DNA of 64,000 nt from assembly GCF_000155615.1 (NCBI RefSeq), contig NZ_DS989915.1, positions 1,596,104 through 1,660,103 of the forward strand. Reading direction: 5' to 3'. The translations under genes were made by a program, and so were the position numbers. Positions within the stretch are counted from its first letter, which is position 1; the number at the start of each line of letters is the position of its first letter. Source of the stretch: Alcanivorax sp. DG881. GTDB lineage: Bacteria; Pseudomonadota; Gammaproteobacteria; Pseudomonadales; Alcanivoracaceae. The notes under the pieces are model-generated. The model saw nothing but the letters and a program-made list of their open reading frames with translations, had not been told where the DNA came from and did not search any database. Positions 34,344 to 45,667 of this stretch are shown one piece after another.

Positions 34344-34362
34344 TAGACAGAACGAATGACAA
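34344..34362 (-). promoter_or_regulatory. Weak Pho-box-like site upstream of phoX
   Basis: On the minus strand TTGTCAT and CTGTCTA occur as direct repeats separated by 5 bp, one base longer than the 4-bp spacing of PhoB boxes. It lies about 80 bp before the phoX start. PhoB control of phoX is common in other bacteria, but this site is only suggestive. Confidence 0.3.
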
Positions 34363-34438
34363 AAAGGGGTACAGACCGTGTCATTTTCAATGCACGGATA
34401 TGTCTATCAAAAGACAATGATTAGAGAGGAATAATCAG

Positions 34439-34501
34439 GGCGGAGCGGAAGGGGAAATAAACATAAACCGCTCCGCCATCGACCCCCACAGGCATCGATG
34501 G
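34439..34501 (-). terminator. Double hairpin after purA
   Basis: GGCGGAGCGG (34439-34448) pairs with CCGCTCCGCC (34468-34477), and a second stem pairs CCATCGA (34476-34482) with TCGATGG (34495-34501). Both lie within 80 nt of the purA stop. A T-rich ATTATTCC follows on the minus strand. Confidence 0.55.
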
Positions 34502-34517
34502 CGAAGCAGCATAAAGA

Positions 34518-35846
<1,329 letters not shown>

Positions 35847-35851
35847 TCAGT

Positions 35852-37027
35852 TTAAAGGTCGGTCACAACCCAGCCATCTGCCTGGGCGACCAGGCGACGC
35901 TGGCAACCCAGCTCGGCCGGATCATTATCGGCGCCGGGCAAGGCCAGCACTACGCGCTCACCCTGCTCACGCAACGCGGAAACCGTAGTGGCAAAGGTCG
36001 CATCCTGCAGCGAACCTTCCGCCAGAATACCGGTGAGCGCGGCGGATTCCGCCCGCTCCGCCAGCATCTTCAAATCTGCACTGAAACCGGTGGCCGGACG
36101 GGCCCGGCCAAACACTTCACCAATGTGATCGTAACGGCCGCCCTTGGCCACCGGCTCACTCTCACCGGGCAGGTACGCCGCAAACACGCAACCGGTGTGA
36201 TAGTGGTAGCCGCGCAGCTCACCCAGATCCAGGTGCAACTGCACACCGCGGGCACCCAGCACATCGACCAGCACAGCCAGTTCATCCAGGGCCGCCAGCG
36301 CGCCGGGGAAAGGCGACAGCAGCGCCCGTGCTTCGGTCAGCACGTCCACGCCCCCCGCCAACCAGGGCAAGGCTGCCAGGGCTTTACCCGCCGCAGCGGG
36401 CATATCATGGCTGGCAATAAAGGTGTCCAGCTCTACCCGCGCCTTGCGGACATAAATGTCTTCCAGCTGGCTCTGCTGACTGTCACTCAAGTCGCAGCTG
36501 TCGAGCAGGCCACGGAACAACCCCACGTGCCCCAGATCCAGCACCACATGCTGGTCCACACCTGACAGGGTCAGCGTTTCCAGCAGCAGTGAGATCACTT
36601 CCAGGTCACTGTCGGTGCCGGAATGGCCGAACAGCTCCACGCCCAGCTGATAAGGCAGGCGCGTGCCACCCGCCACCACCGGACGGGTGCGCAGGGCGCT
36701 GGAGCAGTAACAAAGGCGGGAAGGCGCATTACGGCGCAGACTGTGGGCATCCATACGCGCCACCTGCGGAGTAATGTCCGCACGGACCCCCATCAGGCGC
36801 CCGGTGAGCTGGTCGGTAATCTTGAAGGTTTCCCGCTCCAGATCACGGCCACCGCCGTTCAGCAGGGATTCCATAAACTCGATCAACGGCGGGAAGACGA
36901 GTTCATAACCCCAGCGCTGATACAGATCCAGCGTCTGACGACGCAGCTGCTCGATGGCCCGGGCGCGACCCGGGAGGACTTCTTCTACCCCGTCGGGCAG
37001 TAGCCACTGTTCTTCCTGATTCATCAT
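35852..37027 (-). CDS. hisZ: ATP phosphoribosyltransferase regulatory subunit HisZ
   Basis: A histidyl-tRNA-synthetase-like protein without synthetase activity that partners the short form of HisG. The 391-residue protein shows GYELVFPPLIEFMESL, the motif 2-like FKITDQLTGRLMGVRADITPQVARM, and GGRYDHIGEVFGRARPATGFS. Its start abuts the DUF2065 stop. No hisG is in the window, as usual for this locus. Confidence 0.95.
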   Translation of the reverse strand: MMNQEEQWLLPDGVEEVLPGRARAIEQLRRQTLDLYQRWGYELVFPPLIEFMESLLNGGGRDLERETFKITDQLTGRLMGVRADITPQVARMDAHSLRRNAPSRLCYCSSALRTRPVVAGGTRLPYQLGVELFGHSGTDSDLEVISLLLETLTLSGVDQHVVLDLGHVGLFRGLLDSCDLSDSQQSQLEDIYVRKARVELDTFIASHDMPAAAGKALAALPWLAGGVDVLTEARALLSPFPGALAALDELAVLVDVLGARGVQLHLDLGELRGYHYHTGCVFAAYLPGESEPVAKGGRYDHIGEVFGRARPATGFSADLKMLAERAESAALTGILAEGSLQDATFATTVSALREQGERVVLALPGADNDPAELGCQRRLVAQADGWVVTDL

Positions 37028-37219
37028 TTACGACCGCATCAGTAATAACAGGCCCGCACCCAATACCATGAGCACCAGCCCCATAATTCGCAGCAGGCGA
37101 CCATCCAGACGCGCCACCTGAAGTGCTGCCTGACGCGCACGCATAGGCGCCAGAAACAGCGGAAGGCCTTCTATGATCAACACCAGACATAGCGCCTTGA
37201 TCAATAAACTGAAATCCAT
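37028..37219 (-). CDS. DUF2065 (YjeT-like) small membrane protein
   Basis: A 63-residue protein with two hydrophobic segments (ALCLVLIIEGLPLFLAP and MGLVLMVLGAGLLLLM) joined by a basic loop. It belongs to the DUF2065/YjeT family, found between hflC and purA in enterics and before hisZ in pseudomonads. Here it heads hisZ-purA but is cut off from hflC by the 18-kb surface-protein operon. Function unknown. Confidence 0.88.
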   Translation of the reverse strand: MDFSLLIKALCLVLIIEGLPLFLAPMRARQAALQVARLDGRLLRIMGLVLMVLGAGLLLLMRS

Positions 37220-37238
37220 TGTTCCTGCCAGACAGCCA

Positions 37239-37268
37239 CAAAAAAACCGGGAGCCTGCGCGCCCGGTT
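37239..37268 (-). terminator. Rho-independent terminator after the DUF11/GEVED operon
   Basis: AACCGGG (37245-37251) pairs with CCCGGTT (37262-37268) around a 10-nt GC-rich loop, followed on the minus strand by seven or eight T. It lies about 70 nt after the stop of the last operon gene and just before the DUF2065 gene. Confidence 0.9.
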
Positions 37269-37337
37269 GCGGCATTCTACCACGGTCTCCCCGTGGCAGA
37301 TAGGTTACCGGCGGATGGATCGAACAGCACCTGCCCG

Positions 37338-40300
37338 CTATGGACTCACCCGCACATCGTAGCTGACAACCCCTTGATTCCCGGGCAATAACTGCCCGGA
37401 AAACAGCCACTGCAGGGCCCCTTCATAACCCGGCCCATTGCTGCCATCCGGCGCACTCAGGCTACAACCGGACAAATCCGCCGGCAGCGCAGCCGGGCAG
37501 GCCGCGGCCGCATTCAGGGCACTGAAGGCCGGCGTGCTGTCGTTAACGGTTACCTCGGTCAGCGCCCGCACGCCCTGGTTGGAGAACACCAATCGATAAC
37601 GCAGCACATCACCCGGGGCTGCCTGGTTGGCCGTGCCATCGCTGCTGTCCACATCATCCGCCGTTCCCTGCAGCCCGTCCGGGCCAATGTTGCGCACCTG
37701 CTTCTGCAGCAACAACGTACCGGCAGAAAGGCGGGTGGTGTCGCGCACCTGCACACCGGCCTGCAGCGCGGTGCCGGTGAAGGTCTGGGTCGCTTGCAAC
37801 GGCCGGGCATGCAACGCCTCCAGCGGCGCATCCGCCGGGGCGAAGACTTTCACCAGCAGACACAGGCTATCGCCTGCCTGCACGGCAACGCCGGTGACTG
37901 GCTGAGCGGCCTCACCGCTGTCCAGAACACCATTACAGTTACTGTCCCGATAGAGCGTATCCGTCCAGGCCGGGGCAGCGGGCACGGTGTCAGCCGCCCC
38001 GAAAGTGAAGTCCACGGTGCCGGCGGTGCGAGCGCTAAAACGGTGATCGTAGAACAGGCTGTTGCCCGCATCGACCACCCCCTGCCGATCCGGCTCCAGC
38101 ACCGGCAAGCCCACATCCCCAAACAGGATGTCGCTCCACACCGTGCCACTGGGGGGCACCGACAAGGTCATGGTGTCGTCATCGGCGGCACCGACCGCCA
38201 GGCTGCCACCAGCGGTGCCCGCACTTTCGCTGATGGATTGATAACCGTTGGGGGTCTGAACCAGCAGGCAGGCGCTCTTGCCCACATCCGCTAACGGCGG
38301 GGTCAATGCCCAGGCCCCATCGCCGTCCGTGGTGGTCTCCGCCAGCACCGTATCCGTCTGTGCGCACACACCATCGTCATCCGCATCGTGGTAGAGACGC
38401 ACAGGCAGATTGGCCAGCCCGGGTTCGTCATCCCCCTTGTCACCATCGTGCGCCACCGCACCGGTACCATTATCCTCGAACACCCACCCCGAGAGCGTCC
38501 CCGCCGTATTGGCCGAGGCCACGGTGACCTTGTAATCCTCCACTTCACCATCGAACACCACCTGACCGCCAGCGGCCACGTCCGGCGTGCTGGACAGACG
38601 GAAGCGGGCATAGGTATCACCGATAAAGGCACCGGGCGGAACGAATACGCTCAGCTCAATGGTGCCGTTGGCCGGATTACTGTCCTGGGTATCGTTGTCG
38701 CGCACATTCAGAGCCACCTGCTCACTGGCATCGTCAAAATCGTTATCCCGATTCCAGTCGATCCAGCCTTGCACGAAATTGGTGCCTGCAGTCTGTTCTG
38801 TCAGAGTGATCGAGATCACCGCGTTACCGCCGGGAATCAGTGGGGAAAAACTGACACCGTCTTCTTCCGGACCATCCGCATCCGCGTTGGCCGAGTTCTG
38901 GTCGGCATCTTCCGGGTCCGGGCCGGTATCCCCCAGGTAAGGAACGGCAGGCTGCAAGGTGGCTACGGTGAGTGTATTCACATCCGTATCCGTCTGGGGC
39001 TTGCTGCCACCGGTGGCGTCCCTGCGCGACACATGGCCGCCGCTTTGCGGGTAACCACCGGCAATATCACCATGATCCACCTGCAGGAAAACCCCGAACG
39101 CGACCGCCTGGACACCAGAGCCATTCACGATATGAGAGGTGCGACGGGCATCTTCGGTTAAGCCCAGAACCGTGCCGGTCCCAATGGGCAAGTCGCCGGT
39201 GGTCAACACCATGCGCTGATTGGCATTTTCAAAGCGCACCTTCAAGTCCGACGCAGGCGACACCGAGAAAATTTCCCAGGGCTGGCCATCGGTTTCCCAT
39301 GTGAGGCTTTCGTTCTGATCGGTGTCTTCCGCATCAGCCGCAATGATGTCGGCCGGCACCCGCTGACCATTGAGGTAAACCTGCCAATCAATATCAAACG
39401 CTGGCGCCAGCCCGTTGGTGTTGGACAACCCGATGGGGTTCACGCCCTGATAAAGATCATCCAGGCGGTCGCCAGACCAGCTGCCGGTGTTATAGACATT
39501 GACCGCATCAGTCAGGTTGTCCAGCGTGGCGCGAATTTCCACCGGACCAAACACCCAGCTCTTGCGAACAATTTCCCCGGCCTGGTAGTTATTGCGAGCA
39601 CCACAGGACCAATCCAGCCAATAGATCGCATCACGAAAATCACCGGCGCCGCCACTGGCAATACCGCCACCGGTGGCCTCGGAACCCTGTGGGCAGCTCA
39701 CCACCGCCCGGGTAGACACCTGGTAGTCCTCCACTTCACCATCATCCGCACCTTCATAGGGATCGATGGAGGGCGTGGTTGACCAGCGGAAACGGGTGAT
39801 CACATCATTGGCATCCACTGTGCCGGTTGCCGCACTGGCAACAATATCGATCTGCCCATCGCCATCGGTGTCCTGAAGATCCTCGGCAATCTGCTCTCCG
39901 GCATCATCAAAATCCCCATCCTGGTTCCAGTCCACCCAGGCCTGCAAATAGCCACCATCACCTTCCACGCTGACCGAAATCGGGTTGATGCTCGGCAGTA
40001 CGGAAGGAAAGGTCACCCCGTCATCAAAGGTGTCTGCATCGGCATTGGCATCCGCGTATCCGTCCACATCCTCTGACACATCAGCGCCAAGCTGAATGCC
40101 ATCGACCAGAACATGAGACGGGTTCTGGTAACTGGCCGGCGCATCGCCGTAATCAACCAGCACCTGTGGAGGAGCATCGATCACACAGACTTTCTGCAGG
40201 TTGCTGGAGCCCCCGGTGGAGCCGGTAAAGCCGAAGAACACATTCGGGTCGCCGGCAAAATCCAGAGAGGTAAAGTCGCGATTCACAACAGCAACCAAAG

Positions 40301-42149
40301 CACCATCAAAACGGTACTGCAGTTGATTGGAGACCGGGTCCCAATCCAGTGACACCGTGTGCCAACCTCCATCCTCAATATTGCCCAAATCCACCACGGG
40401 ACTTAGCAGACTTCCTCCACCATTGTTGCTGGTATAGTTAACCGGGTCATAAATAACCGTATGGTCATTGGCAATATCGCCGTAACCCCCGCCGTTGCTG
40501 TAGGTATCAAACTCCACCGCCACCGCCGGATCCAAACCGCCCACCCCCAAGGCACCACCAAACACACCGGTGGCACTGCTGCCGGCATCGTCATTCTGGA
40601 AGGCAAAGGCAATCCCGTCCGCACCACTGGCGTCTTTTGTCCCCAGGTAGATGGAAAACTCCACCGTAAAGGGGGAAAGCAGACTAATGCGATTCTGTGA
40701 CCAGGCAGAGCCGGACTGATTGCCACTATCCTGGGTCAGGGTAATTTCATTACTGGAGGTATTTCGCGTGGCACTGCCACTCAGCGACAGGTTTGCGCTA
40801 ATTGCCGCATCACAGGTTTGGGAGGTGACATTCAGACGGTAATCTTCGATCTCACCATTGCCGCCATTCGCCCCCACTCCGGGGTTCGTTGATTCGGTAA
40901 ATTTGAAACGCGCATAGGTCACGCCGGACGCAGCAGAACCCGGCACATTAATGGTCACAGGCGTGACCGTAACGAAATTGGAGGAATTATTGCCGCTGGA
41001 TGTTTCACCGTTATTGGTGATCTGGCGATTGGATACCATGCGCTCGCCGGCATCACTGAAATCCCCATCCCGGTTCCAGTCGAACCAGACGTTCAGGTAA
41101 CCCGAGCCGTATGTGGTCACCGACAGTTCGCTTTGCTGCCCCGGAAAGATGGATTGATCATTCAGAGCGCTTCCGGCCAGGGTAACGCCATCTTCATCGT
41201 CGAAATTGACAACCGCCCCTCCCGACCCGTCCAGGTCATCACCATCCGCTCCCGCACTAGCTTGCTGTGCGCCTTCATGGTCCGCCACCAGACCGGCCCC
41301 CAAACCGAGAAAACTGCTAACAGCCTGTCGGCCAGCCACATAGGGCGAGGGGGCATCACCGTAATCCGTATTGCCGTCCACCACATCATCGAAATCGTCA
41401 ACACGCAGAGACAAATAGGAAACACGCCGGGCGGTACTCGACGACCCTTCTGTTCCGTACGCATTATCATTCTGAACCCGAAAAGACGCATTGGATGTTT
41501 CCGAAAACACCACACTGGCACGGCACTCGGGTTCGACGGTTGTGGCACCGTCTGTGCAATCGGTGTCCCGCCCTTTTATGCGCGTGTTATAGCCGCCAGA
41601 CGCCGATGAAGAAACAGTGGTATCCGTATTAACAGACACATAGGAACGCGTTTTTTCACCGGTATTGAAGTAAAGGTCATCACTGCCTGTGCGGGAGTTG
41701 TCCGAGTTTCTGTCAAGATCGAACCCGGTAACGATCAGCCGGTCCACAACAACAGGCGTGGTGGTTCCCTGACGAACGACCGTTAACCGCAAGTCCTGAT
41801 AGGCAATATTTTCGCCGCTATCCTTATCACGCAAACTGGCAAACAGTACCCCCTCTTCCACCCCCAGGCACTGGAAGCTCCCGGCCTGCTCATTGTCTTC
41901 CTGCAGAACCTGAACCAGAACATCCAGCGGCTGACCGTCGTAACTTGCGGATGTGCCAAACCGGTATGTCGCCTGAGAACAGTCACTGCCGCTAATGATT
42001 GTCCGCGAACCATTCAGCGGCAAACTGATCGCGTCTGCTGTCCCACTCACCAGGCACAGGCCGACAAAAAGCATGACAATCAAAGCCTGCGTCGCCAGCA
42101 GCCCTGCAACCAGCTTGCCTTTATTTTTTTTCGGTCCGGTTGTCTGCAT
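37338..42149 (-). CDS. Giant exported protein: GEVED x3, L-type lectin, CshA-like and DUF11 modules
   Basis: A 1603-residue Sec-exported protein (signal segment about 17-40). Modules in order, read by eye: a novel N-terminal beta region (about 41-270); GEVED domain 1 (DWNRDGDFSDAGE to GEIEDYRL, about 360-437); a legume/L-type lectin-like domain (about 443-660, with DGIAFAFQNDD and AVEFDTYSNGG); GEVED 2 (about 740-808); a CshA-type region (about 815-1040, with FRDAIYWLDWSCG); GEVED 3 (about 1130-1205); an SdrD-B-like repeat (about 1215-1310, GWVFEDNG); and a terminal DUF11 module (about 1480-1603). It starts 4 nt after the preceding gene. A surface adhesin role is inferred. Confidence 0.85.
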   Translation of the reverse strand: MQTTGPKKNKGKLVAGLLATQALIVMLFVGLCLVSGTADAISLPLNGSRTIISGSDCSQATYRFGTSASYDGQPLDVLVQVLQEDNEQAGSFQCLGVEEGVLFASLRDKDSGENIAYQDLRLTVVRQGTTTPVVVDRLIVTGFDLDRNSDNSRTGSDDLYFNTGEKTRSYVSVNTDTTVSSSASGGYNTRIKGRDTDCTDGATTVEPECRASVVFSETSNASFRVQNDNAYGTEGSSSTARRVSYLSLRVDDFDDVVDGNTDYGDAPSPYVAGRQAVSSFLGLGAGLVADHEGAQQASAGADGDDLDGSGGAVVNFDDEDGVTLAGSALNDQSIFPGQQSELSVTTYGSGYLNVWFDWNRDGDFSDAGERMVSNRQITNNGETSSGNNSSNFVTVTPVTINVPGSAASGVTYARFKFTESTNPGVGANGGNGEIEDYRLNVTSQTCDAAISANLSLSGSATRNTSSNEITLTQDSGNQSGSAWSQNRISLLSPFTVEFSIYLGTKDASGADGIAFAFQNDDAGSSATGVFGGALGVGGLDPAVAVEFDTYSNGGGYGDIANDHTVIYDPVNYTSNNGGGSLLSPVVDLGNIEDGGWHTVSLDWDPVSNQLQYRFDGALVAVVNRDFTSLDFAGDPNVFFGFTGSTGGSSNLQKVCVIDAPPQVLVDYGDAPASYQNPSHVLVDGIQLGADVSEDVDGYADANADADTFDDGVTFPSVLPSINPISVSVEGDGGYLQAWVDWNQDGDFDDAGEQIAEDLQDTDGDGQIDIVASAATGTVDANDVITRFRWSTTPSIDPYEGADDGEVEDYQVSTRAVVSCPQGSEATGGGIASGGAGDFRDAIYWLDWSCGARNNYQAGEIVRKSWVFGPVEIRATLDNLTDAVNVYNTGSWSGDRLDDLYQGVNPIGLSNTNGLAPAFDIDWQVYLNGQRVPADIIAADAEDTDQNESLTWETDGQPWEIFSVSPASDLKVRFENANQRMVLTTGDLPIGTGTVLGLTEDARRTSHIVNGSGVQAVAFGVFLQVDHGDIAGGYPQSGGHVSRRDATGGSKPQTDTDVNTLTVATLQPAVPYLGDTGPDPEDADQNSANADADGPEEDGVSFSPLIPGGNAVISITLTEQTAGTNFVQGWIDWNRDNDFDDASEQVALNVRDNDTQDSNPANGTIELSVFVPPGAFIGDTYARFRLSSTPDVAAGGQVVFDGEVEDYKVTVASANTAGTLSGWVFEDNGTGAVAHDGDKGDDEPGLANLPVRLYHDADDDGVCAQTDTVLAETTTDGDGAWALTPPLADVGKSACLLVQTPNGYQSISESAGTAGGSLAVGAADDDTMTLSVPPSGTVWSDILFGDVGLPVLEPDRQGVVDAGNSLFYDHRFSARTAGTVDFTFGAADTVPAAPAWTDTLYRDSNCNGVLDSGEAAQPVTGVAVQAGDSLCLLVKVFAPADAPLEALHARPLQATQTFTGTALQAGVQVRDTTRLSAGTLLLQKQVRNIGPDGLQGTADDVDSSDGTANQAAPGDVLRYRLVFSNQGVRALTEVTVNDSTPAFSALNAAAACPAALPADLSGCSLSAPDGSNGPGYEGALQWLFSGQLLPGNQGVVSYDVRVSP

Positions 42150-42153
42150 CGTT

Positions 42154-45033
42154 TTACTCCACCCGTAACCCGAAAATAAGAACGGCAGCTTCGCCCGCTT
42201 TTAATTCACCCACATTCACCGACACATCACCGCTACCGCCCTCGGCTGGTGCAGCCACATCAGCGCTGCAATCCCCCGAGGGAAGCTGGCAACGTGTGGC
42301 AGCAGACAGCATGGTTGTGAACGGCTGGGTGCGATCATTAATAGTGACTTCATACATGCTCTGCGCGCCGGTGTTGGCCGCCGTCAGACGATAAATCACG
42401 CATTGCTCGCCAGGTGCTGCCGTGAATCGGGTATACACGAAACAACCATCGGCGGTACAGCTGCCCGGGCCATCGGGGACACCATCACAATCCGCATCCA
42501 GCGCCTGCTCCTTGGTCACCGCCACATCGGTATTGCTGGTCGTGGTGGAATCCGTCGCAGTGTCTGTCACCGTCTGCCCGGCACCCTGTGCCGTGACGGT
42601 GAGCGTCTTCAGGTTGGTAATGCCATAACCGGCCGTTGCCGGGGCAAAGACCCGGGCAAACACGGACAGGCTCTCGCCCACGGCAAGCACACCATCCGCC
42701 CCGGCAGTCTGCAGGGGAGTGCCATCGACAATCAGGGTATCCGCCGTATCCCATTGGCCATTGCCATTACTGTCCTCGTAGAGGGTAATCGACCAGCCAT
42801 TGTCACTGGCGCTGTCAGGCGTGCCACTGAGCAACACATTGGTCAAATCCACATTACCGGTGTTGGTGAGCTGATGGCTGTAGAGCACGCTGCTGCCCGG
42901 CGCCACTTGCCCGGTCTGGTCCGGCTGCAGTGAAAGTGCCGGCCCCGCCACCACGACCACCTGGTCCAGCTTGATATCGCTGGCATTGCTGGTCGGCGAC
43001 AACGCACGCAGATACAGCGGCAAGATATCGCCCCCGCTGGCCGATTCCGGCACCGTGACCTGGGCACACACCAGCCGCTGGCTACCTGCCGGCACCAGCC
43101 CGGTATTGGTAATGGCAACGCCATTGGCACTGCAGTCACCCGATCCACCGTCACGGTAAAAAGCCACAGCCCACCCCGCGGGTAATTGCCCCGGATTGAA
43201 ATTGCTGTTGCTGGCGTGCAGGTCGTAGCTGTCCTGCCGCGGCCCGGTGTTATTCACGTACAACACAAAGGTGCCACGGCTGCCCGGCGCCACAGACAAG
43301 CTTCGCACCGGCGAGGCTTCTGGCCCCGGCCCTTCACCCGGAGCGCTACCGTTAACCGGCTGATCATTGGTGAGGTCCACACTGTTGGTCGCAATGCTGA
43401 TGAGCGTGTCGGTCACCGCATTGCGCACCTGGGGATCGGTGACTGAACTGGCAACCTTGGTGACCTGGAAGGGCCCACCCAGTGCATTGGGCGGCAGGAT
43501 GGCCTGCAGGACAACGCGCACGCCGCACACACCATTACCGGCATCGCGGACAAAGCGGGCCGGACACTGGCCACCGTGATCGACCAGCGGAATCGGGCCG
43601 GTGTCAGGCACCCCGTTGCCATCGGTATCCACCAACGGAGTAGCACCATCCGCCTTGAGTAACTGGAAGACGGTACCCTGGGGGAAGGGATCGCTTAGTG
43701 CCGCCCCGGAACGGTCGTTGGCGGCGTCGATGGTGATATCGAAACGGTCTTCACCATCGCCGGTATTCCAGATCACGTTGTTGAACAGCACGGTGCCACC
43801 CTGCCCGGCACTGGCAATCTCGACACGGTTACCGGTATCGCTCACGTCATCGCTACCGGTAATGCTGTCATTCTCACTGTTGTTGGCCACCACCGCTGGC
43901 GCCAGCGCCCGGTCGATAACCCGGTAGCTCACCGCATTGGTACTGAACGGAGACGGCGTACCGAAATCCGTATTGCCGGCTTCGTTGGAATAGCGGAAAC
44001 GGCCGGTATTGCGAACCCGGTCGCCGGCACTCAGGCCCGCATCCAGGGTAACCTCGAAGGTGAGAGTGCCCACACCGCCCGGTGGCAATTGCGTCACGAC
44101 CGCCCGCACCCGATCCTGACAATCCGGTTCAGCAGCATCTGTATCGTAGGCACAATAGCGGATCAGGTTAGGGGCATTGCCCTGATCACCATCATCGCCA
44201 TCGTCTGTGAGCGGGGTGTTGCCGGTAAACGTCCAGCGAGCGGAATCCGGCACATAGGTCATGCCTGCTGACACCCCATCCACGGAAACCGTCGGCAACA
44301 CATCTTCAATGATGATATCCGTGGCCGCCTGGTCCGACGGGTTACGGTAATCCAGGGTGACGGTGATCGGCCCATCCGGGGAGCGGCCTTCCCGCTGGCT
44401 CAATGACTTGACCACTTCAATCACCGGACCATCGATGACATCCGCTTCATCCGTATTGATGGCCAGCAGGGTGTTATCCGCATCACTACGCGCCCGAACC
44501 TGCAATGACGGCTGCTGGCCCGCCACCGTTCCCGCCGACAATTCAGCTTCCACCACCAGCGAAAATGTTTCGCCGGAAATCATGTCCGGGGTCAGATTAT
44601 CCCAGCAGCCATCCGCGTCTGTCTGGGTAAACAAGGCACCGCCCGCATCGGGTTGGCCATCGCCGTTGCCGTCGGCGTAAACGGCCCAGGCATCAATGTC
44701 ACTATCCACATTGGTAATACACAACTGATACTGGTCGCGCCCATTACCGGTATTGGTCAATACATGGGGGAAATACACCAGCCCACCGGGCACTGCTGGC
44801 TTGCCCTGATCACTGACCAGTTCAATACCCGGAACGTTCTGCACCAGCGTCTGCACCAGGTTGGAGGTAACCCGCTGTGCTTCCGCCTGCTCCGTACAGC
44901 CATCATCAAGACAGGCCCGGTAACTCGCCGACGCCTGGTTTTTGATCACGGTGCCTGCCGCAGGTGTGGCCGCCTGAACACTGGCTCCCAGCATCAGCAA
45001 CACCATCAGCCCTGTACGTTGCAGTGTCTTCAC
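42154..45033 (-). CDS. Large exported DUF11-repeat protein
   Basis: A 959-residue protein with a signal peptide ending ASVQAAT. The mature N terminus, AAGTVIKNQASASYRACLDD, belongs to a module shared with the 988- and 2099-residue proteins of the operon. Then follow repeated immunoglobulin-like DUF11/CARDB-type domains with recurring LTNTGN and calcium-loop-like DGNGDGQPDAGG, DTDGNGVPDTG and DSNGNGQWDTAD. It ends with a DUF11 module (YRLTAANTGAQSMYEVTIND to IFGLRVE) like those of its neighbours. It starts 13 nt after the OmpA-type lipoprotein gene. An outer-surface or periplasmic scaffold is inferred. Confidence 0.83.
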   Translation of the reverse strand: MKTLQRTGLMVLLMLGASVQAATPAAGTVIKNQASASYRACLDDGCTEQAEAQRVTSNLVQTLVQNVPGIELVSDQGKPAVPGGLVYFPHVLTNTGNGRDQYQLCITNVDSDIDAWAVYADGNGDGQPDAGGALFTQTDADGCWDNLTPDMISGETFSLVVEAELSAGTVAGQQPSLQVRARSDADNTLLAINTDEADVIDGPVIEVVKSLSQREGRSPDGPITVTLDYRNPSDQAATDIIIEDVLPTVSVDGVSAGMTYVPDSARWTFTGNTPLTDDGDDGDQGNAPNLIRYCAYDTDAAEPDCQDRVRAVVTQLPPGGVGTLTFEVTLDAGLSAGDRVRNTGRFRYSNEAGNTDFGTPSPFSTNAVSYRVIDRALAPAVVANNSENDSITGSDDVSDTGNRVEIASAGQGGTVLFNNVIWNTGDGEDRFDITIDAANDRSGAALSDPFPQGTVFQLLKADGATPLVDTDGNGVPDTGPIPLVDHGGQCPARFVRDAGNGVCGVRVVLQAILPPNALGGPFQVTKVASSVTDPQVRNAVTDTLISIATNSVDLTNDQPVNGSAPGEGPGPEASPVRSLSVAPGSRGTFVLYVNNTGPRQDSYDLHASNSNFNPGQLPAGWAVAFYRDGGSGDCSANGVAITNTGLVPAGSQRLVCAQVTVPESASGGDILPLYLRALSPTSNASDIKLDQVVVVAGPALSLQPDQTGQVAPGSSVLYSHQLTNTGNVDLTNVLLSGTPDSASDNGWSITLYEDSNGNGQWDTADTLIVDGTPLQTAGADGVLAVGESLSVFARVFAPATAGYGITNLKTLTVTAQGAGQTVTDTATDSTTTSNTDVAVTKEQALDADCDGVPDGPGSCTADGCFVYTRFTAAPGEQCVIYRLTAANTGAQSMYEVTINDRTQPFTTMLSAATRCQLPSGDCSADVAAPAEGGSGDVSVNVGELKAGEAAVLIFGLRVE

Positions 45034-45046
45034 CCCAACTCCCCCT

Positions 45047-45667
45047 TTACTTCACTGGCGCCGGCGGCACGAATTCATCGCCGCCACTGCGGGCAAAATC
45101 AGCCCGCAGTACCAACGGGCGACTCTGCGCATCCAGCGGCATCAATTCAACACGACGATTGATGACCCGCTGTTCGTTATTCGCGTCAGGCAGAATAGGC
45201 AGCTCTTCGCCCAGAGCGACACGCTTGATGCGGCCATTGCTGATGCCCCCATCACGCAGGTACTGCACAACCCGGTCCAAACGACGTGCCGCCAGTTTCT
45301 GGTTATAGCTGGCCGCGCCCTTCTCATCGGTGAACGCCTGCACGCTCACCTGCAGGGTCGGATACTGTTTCAGCACCGCCAGATTGCTTTCCAGCCGGCG
45401 CGCTTCAGCGTCCGCCAGCTCATTCTGGTCAAACCCAAAATACACCGCCGGCTCCCAGACCTGGGTGCGACTTTCACCGGCCACAAGGCCTGCTCCGCCG
45501 CCAGCAGCAATACCGGTGACCGTCACCAGGCCGGTGCTCGTTACCCGAGCCTCCACCGGGCACAGTTCATCATACTGTGCATACAGTGACTCGGTGCTGG
45601 CACAGCCGGCCATTGTTGTCATGCCCGCCAGGATCAGCAGAGCGAACCGCGCTTTCATCGTGTTCAT
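45047..45667 (-). CDS. OmpA-type peptidoglycan-binding lipoprotein
   Basis: A 206-residue lipoprotein with lipobox MAGC (Cys22). After a short linker it has an OmpA C-terminal domain at about residues 74-178: VYFGFDQNELADAEARRLES, the peptidoglycan-contact region VQAFTDEKGAASYNQKLAARR, and NRRVELM. Pal/OmpA-type proteins tether the outer membrane to peptidoglycan. The start overlaps the stop of the 2099-residue gene by 4 nt (ATGA), so it is translated with it, suggesting that it anchors or stabilises the surface structure. Confidence 0.92.
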   Translation of the reverse strand: MNTMKARFALLILAGMTTMAGCASTESLYAQYDELCPVEARVTSTGLVTVTGIAAGGGAGLVAGESRTQVWEPAVYFGFDQNELADAEARRLESNLAVLKQYPTLQVSVQAFTDEKGAASYNQKLAARRLDRVVQYLRDGGISNGRIKRVALGEELPILPDANNEQRVINRRVELMPLDAQSRPLVLRADFARSGGDEFVPPAPVK

